From JBBQXH01 sp963710975 (GTDB lineage Bacteria > Actinomycetota > Thermoleophilia > Gaiellales > Gaiellaceae), in assembly GCA_963710975.1 (NCBI GenBank), contig CAVQCG010000004.1, forward strand, positions 124,001 through 188,000: a stretch of 64,000 bases of DNA, read 5' to 3'. This document shows positions 61,601 to 64,000 of this stretch, one piece after another (position 1 is the stretch's first letter; each line of letters opens with the position of its first letter). Under the pieces are notes generated by a model. The model was not told the origin of the DNA, did not search any database, and saw only the letters and a program-made list of their open reading frames with translations. The position numbers and the translations under genes were made by a program.

Positions 61601-61688
61601 CGTCGCCGGTGCCGAGGCTGCGGTGGAGGCGATCGCGCGGGCCCGCAGCGAAGGCGCCGTCTCGCTCCAAGAGCGTGTTGCGATCTGA
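58614..61688 (+). CDS. carB: carbamoyl-phosphate synthase large subunit
   Basis: 1024 residues from TTG 58614 (LPRRSDLETICLVGAGPIVIGQ), behind GGAGG. Two ATP-grasp halves (PAVVRPAFTLGGHGGGF and PVLVRPSYVLGGRNMRV), an oligomerisation domain between them and a C-terminal MGS-like allosteric domain (FVSVCDADKPAAVALGHRL to the end). It makes carbamoyl phosphate for both pyrimidines and arginine. Slightly shorter than many homologues; no domain is missing. The TGA stop overlaps pyrK. Confidence 0.97.
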   Translation: MPRRSDLETICLVGAGPIVIGQACEFDYSGSQALKVLRQEGYRTIVVNSNPATIMTDPGFADRTYLEPLDVDGVASVLERERPDALLPTLGGQTALNLASRLSEEGVLDDLGIELIGAGFDAIQRAEDRDLFRQTIESVGLRVPKSVIVTDTSDLDGVAVPAVVRPAFTLGGHGGGFVETRAELRHQVEIGLRESPIGQVLVEESVRGWDEFELEVMRDRADNVVIVCSIENLDPMGVHTGDSVTVAPQMTLPDEAYQELRDASAAIIRAVGVETGGSNIQFARNRETGEVCVIEMNPRVSRSSALASKATGYPIAKVAAKLAVGYTLDEIPNDLTGTTPASFEPTLDYVVVKFPRFAFEKFPGADAGLGTQMKSVGEAMGIGRTFSEAFLKAMRSRELDRGAETPWGSLDDLPAGIHPWFLAEIARARDVLSRPSRIGDLSRDDLVELKETGWSDEAIAEQCGTSEEFLRLARWASDVRPVYRRVDSCAAEVEAGSNYLYSTWGEAAEGAPPVPGRSVVILGSGPNRIGQGIEFDYCCVHAAQTYRELGFEAVMVNCNPETVSTDYDTSDRLYFEPLGAEEVLEICAREQPAGVVIQFGGQTPLRLARTLEAAGIPILGTPFEAVDLAEDRERFGDLCGRIGLAVPPWGIADTPAEAIEVARRIGFPVLVRPSYVLGGRNMRVCFDEESVARAAETGGRVLVDRFLESAVEIDVDALCDGEDTYVAAVMQHVEEAGVHSGDSSCVLPPTSLSDSELVEIGRAVRRLAPSLGVVGLLNVQLALVRGELFVLEANPRASRTVPFASKAIGVNLVAMACRIAAGARLSTLPLPSESATRHVSVKAAVFPFSRFPGADPVLGPEMRSTGEVMATAADFPTAFAKAERAAGRPLPDGGVAFVSVCDADKPAAVALGHRLADLGFALCATAGTADALAGAGVAVERVRKVGEDGAGPTVVDRIRRGRCDLVLNTPQGGGARSDGYQIREAALVARIPCITTVAGAEAAVEAIARARSEGAVSLQERVAI

Positions 61689-62368
61689 GCCGCACCGGGT
61701 GACCGCCGTCGAGGCCGTAGGGCCCTACGCCCTCGTCCGCCTCGAGCGGGGTTCGTCCGATTCCGGCGTGCCCGGCCAGTTCTTCATGCTCGAAGCACCG
61801 GGCCGCCTGCTGCCGCGCCCCATGAGCCTGTGTGTCGAGAGCCCGCGCGAGCTCGGCTTCCTCGTCGATCCGATCGGCCCCGGGACGCGAGCTCTCGCAT
61901 CCCTCGGCCCGGGAGACCGCATCGGCATGCTCGGGCCGCTCGGCAACGGCTACGACCTGGACGTCAGAAAGCCCGTTCTCGTCGGCGGCGGAATCGGCAT
62001 TGCGCCGTTGCCCTATCTCTCGCGCCGTCTCGGCGGGCCTCCGGCCGTGCTCGGATTTCGCACGGCATGGCACGCGGAGGCCGCGTGTCTCGTCCCGAAC
62101 GCCGATGTCGTCATCGATCCGGTGCTCGTCACCGAAGGCGCTCGCGGGACGCGGCGACGCCGATCTTCTCGCGTGTGGCCCCGAGCCAATGCTCCGCGCA
62201 GTCGCGCAGCTCTCGCCGCGAGCGCAGCTCGCGTGGGAGGCGCCGATGGCATGCGGCTACGGTGCGTGCTTCGGGTGCGTGGTCGAGATCGACGGACGGC
62301 TGAGACGCCTCTGCGTGGACGGCCCGGTGCTTCGAACGCCCCATGTCGTTACCAGGGAGGCGGCATGA
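61675..62368 (+). CDS. pyrK: dihydroorotate dehydrogenase electron-transfer subunit, frameshifted
   Basis: About 231 residues if one extra base near 62152 is skipped. The first frame holds the FAD-binding barrel (GQFFMLEAPGRLLPRPMSL) and the NAD-site start VLVGGGIGIAPLPYLSRRL. The second frame continues GDADLLACGPEPMLRAVA and the 2Fe-2S ligands MACGYGACFGCVV...LRRLC. Without correction the Fe-S site is lost. Everything around the break is conserved, so a recent mutation or an error is likely. The GTG 61675 start overlaps carB by 14 nt; its ATGA end overlaps pyrD, its catalytic partner. Confidence 0.87.
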
Positions 62369-63288
62369 TCCTGAACGCCTCGGGTTGCCTCGACGCCCTC
62401 GTGGCTCCGGACACCGCTCGCCTGCTCGACGCGTTCGTGACGAAGACCGTCACGCCCCTTCCCCGGGATGGAAACCCACCGGTACGGATCGCCGAGACGG
62501 ATGTCGGGATGCTCAATACGATCGGTCTCGCGAATCCCGGGATCGAGGCGTTCTGCCGTGACACGCTGCCGTCGCTCGCGACTCTCGAGATCCCGCTGTG
62601 GGTGTCGGTCGGCGGCTTTTCCGCCGACGAGTACGCGCTTGTCTGCAGCCGCCTCGATGCCGAGCCGGCGGTCGCGACGATCGAGCTCAACCTCTCCTGC
62701 CCGAACGTTCCGGAACCTGCCCAGAGCGCCTTCGAGATCATCGCGGCCGCCCGTGCGGCAACGGCGAAGCCGCTCTACGCCAAGCTCTCCCCAGCGCTTC
62801 CGGACATTCCGGCCGTGGCGACGGCCGCAGCAGCCGCCGGAGTCGACGGCCTCTCGCTCGTGAACACGATTCGCGGCCTCGCGCTGGATGAGCGGACGCT
62901 CCGTCCGCGACTCTCGATGGGAGCGGGCGGGCTCTCCGGCCCGGCTCTGAAGCCGGTCGCACTCGCGGCCGTCTATGCCTGTGCGGAAGCCGTCGATCTG
63001 CCGATCGTCGGAATGGGCGGCGTGGCGACCGGCAGGGATGCCCTTGAGCTGATCGCGGCCGGTGCGGCGGCGGTTGCGCTCGGCACCGTGCTCTTCACGG
63101 ACCCGGCTGCGCCGGCCCGGATCCGGGCGGAGCTTCGCTCGGAGGCGGTACGCCTGGGTGTGGACAACCCGCTCGAGTTGCGCGGAATCGCGCACGGTGA
63201 CACGACATCGGCGCCTGCCCGGGTTGTGGACAACCTCGAAACGACGCTCTTCGAAAATGCCGTGATTAGCACGGAAATTGCACCTTGA
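62365..63288 (+). CDS. pyrD: dihydroorotate dehydrogenase, class 1B catalytic subunit
   Basis: 307 residues. FMN-barrel motifs: VTPLPRDGNPPVRIAET, ELNLSCPNVPEP with the active-site Cys of class 1, YAKLSPALPDIPAVA, NTIRGLALD, GAGGLSGPALKPVAL, and the phosphate site VGMGGVATGRDALELIAAGA. With PyrK it oxidises dihydroorotate using NAD+. Last gene of the operon; its TGA lies within the -35 (TTGAAC) of the mihF promoter. Confidence 0.95.
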   Translation: MILNASGCLDALVAPDTARLLDAFVTKTVTPLPRDGNPPVRIAETDVGMLNTIGLANPGIEAFCRDTLPSLATLEIPLWVSVGGFSADEYALVCSRLDAEPAVATIELNLSCPNVPEPAQSAFEIIAAARAATAKPLYAKLSPALPDIPAVATAAAAAGVDGLSLVNTIRGLALDERTLRPRLSMGAGGLSGPALKPVALAAVYACAEAVDLPIVGMGGVATGRDALELIAAGAAAVALGTVLFTDPAAPARIRAELRSEAVRLGVDNPLELRGIAHGDTTSAPARVVDNLETTLFENAVISTEIAP

Positions 63289-63312
63289 ACGGTTTCGCCA
63301 CGCTGCTAGAAT
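63285..63312 (+). promoter_or_regulatory. mihF promoter TTGAAC-16-TAGAAT
   Basis: -35 TTGAAC (63285-63290) overlaps the pyrD stop; -10 TAGAAT (63307-63312) ends 8 nt before the mihF ATG, so the transcript is probably leaderless. Confidence 0.65.
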
Positions 63313-63320
63313 CCCGCGCC

Positions 63321-63653
63321 ATGACGGCGACCTCGAAAGTTCAGAACCAGGCACCGACGAGGTCGCTCGACCAGCGGATGGATGCGCTACGGCGCGCGAA
63401 CGACATCCGCGTGAAGCGAGCACAGTTGAAGAAGGACCTGAAGACCGGCCGTGTCCAGGTCGAGGAGATCCTCTCGGATCCGCCTGACTACGTCGGTACG
63501 GCGAAGGTCTTCGACATGTTGATGGCGGTGCCGAAGTTCGGACGAGTCAAGGCGGCGCGGTTCCTGAACCAGTGTCGCATCAGCCAGTCGAAGACGGTCG
63601 CCGGACTGTCGGAGCGCCAGCGCGACGAGCTGGTCAGCCTCTTCCGACACTGA
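63321..63653 (+). CDS. mihF: actinobacterial integration host factor (mIHF)
   Basis: 110 residues. An N-terminal disordered stretch, then the mIHF core RRANDIRVKRAQLKKDLKTG and the helix-turn-helix-like YVGTAKVFDMLMAVPKFGRVKAARFL, ending in LSERQRDELVSLF. This actinobacterial protein bends DNA and supports nucleoid structure; it is not related to proteobacterial IHF. Its place directly before gmk is typical. ATG 63321 fits the promoter; a longer frame from 63285 lacks support. Confidence 0.93.
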   Translation: MTATSKVQNQAPTRSLDQRMDALRRANDIRVKRAQLKKDLKTGRVQVEEILSDPPDYVGTAKVFDMLMAVPKFGRVKAARFLNQCRISQSKTVAGLSERQRDELVSLFRH

Positions 63654-64000
63654 CCTCCGGGCCGAAGCTCTTCGTCGTCACCGGGCCGTCAGGCGCCGGA
63701 AAGGGAACCCTGATCAGCGAGCTTCTCGCGCGTCGCGACGATCTCGAGGTTGCGGTCTCGGCGACGACGCGACCGAGGCGCCCGGGTGAGCGGGACGGGC
63801 GCGAATACTACTTCGTGGCCGAGGCCGAGTTCCAGGAGAAGGTCGACCGAGGCGAGTTCCTCGAGCACGTGCCGTTCGTCGCCGGCAATCGCTACGGGAC
63901 ATTGAATGCCGAGGTCGATCGAATCCTGACGGCTGGCCGGAGCTGCGTCCTCGAGCTCGAGACGAAGGGCGCGAAGGACGTGAAGCGGATGCGACCGGCC
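63650..64000 (+). CDS. gmk: guanylate kinase, CTG start, 3' truncated by window
   Basis: The first 117 residues are visible: LTSGPKLFVVTGPSGAGKGT with the P-loop GPSGAGKGT, then SATTRPRRPGERDGREYYFV (GMP-binding) and FLEHVPFVAGNRYGT. The frame runs off the window end. The conserved N-terminus begins at CTG 63650, which overlaps the mihF TGA as CTGA. The only upstream in-frame alternative (GTG 63572) would add 26 residues translated out of frame from mihF and is unlikely. It phosphorylates GMP to GDP and is essential in most bacteria. Confidence 0.93.
   Translation, partial: MTSGPKLFVVTGPSGAGKGTLISELLARRDDLEVAVSATTRPRRPGERDGREYYFVAEAEFQEKVDRGEFLEHVPFVAGNRYGTLNAEVDRILTAGRSCVLELETKGAKDVKRMRPA

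Overview
This is a GC-rich bacterial chromosome segment, most likely from an actinobacterium of the Thermoleophilia (Gaiellales/Solirubrobacterales-like). I infer this from the PyrR-type leader before a pyrR-pyrB-pyrC-carA-carB-pyrK-pyrD operon, the mihF-gmk pair after it, pdxS/pdxT/yebC near ruvCAB, a single long Rel protein, and many start codons 6-8 nt after a TANNNT -10 box, as in leaderless actinobacterial genes. No phage, CRISPR array, rRNA or transposase gene was seen.

Layout. 0-4.6 kb: the end of an NlpC/P60 peptidase, then a coupled FtsH-like AAA protease, a membrane protein and a HExxH protein. 4.6-5.4 kb: an alpha/beta hydrolase inside perfect 13-bp inverted repeats. 5.4-11.1 kb: a hydantoinase-type operon (hyuA, hyuB, racemase, FAD oxidase). 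11.3-16.1 kb: ilvE, pdxS, cupin, hydrolase, pdxT and yebC, bounded by two inverted ~80-bp repeats ending in GGGGTCTGACCCC. 16.3-20.2 kb: three secreted repeat-protein paralogues. 20.3-23.6 kb: ruvCAB and lspA. 23.6-27.4 kb: VOC protein, ZIP transporter, MFS pump and two small unknown genes. 27.5-32.8 kb: recJ, an NTF2-like protein, rel and a coiled-coil protein. 32.8-42.2 kb (minus strand): CDGSH protein, DUF4333 lipoprotein, two GAF proteins, thioesterase, phosphomannomutase, HIT protein, M42 peptidase, a broken M3 peptidase, corA and a cyclase-ATPase-TPR regulator. 42.2-44.6 kb: tandem hairpin repeats, tRNA-Arg(CCG) and a dgcA-dgcN pair. 44.6-50 kb: secreted glycosidase-like protein, two M29 aminopeptidases, phosphoesterase, zinc metallopeptidase and two more hairpin-repeat units. 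50-54.7 kb: a small SOS-controlled LysM protein, rnz, methyltransferase, MFS pump and a regulator pseudogene. 54.7-64 kb: the UMP biosynthesis operon, mihF and the start of gmk.

The most distinctive points are: (1) a YneA-like LysM gene whose promoter carries two perfect CGAAC-N4-GTTCG LexA boxes; (2) three genes, including gmk, whose only sensible start is CTG inside a CTGA stop/start overlap; (3) two non-coding repeat families; (4) a family of secreted paralogues sharing a C-terminal module I cannot name. Several conserved genes (hyuA, pdxT, pyrK, a methyltransferase, an M42 peptidase and two secreted paralogues) carry single-base frameshifts. Most of these shifts have the same sign, so sequencing or assembly error must be excluded before they are called pseudogenes.
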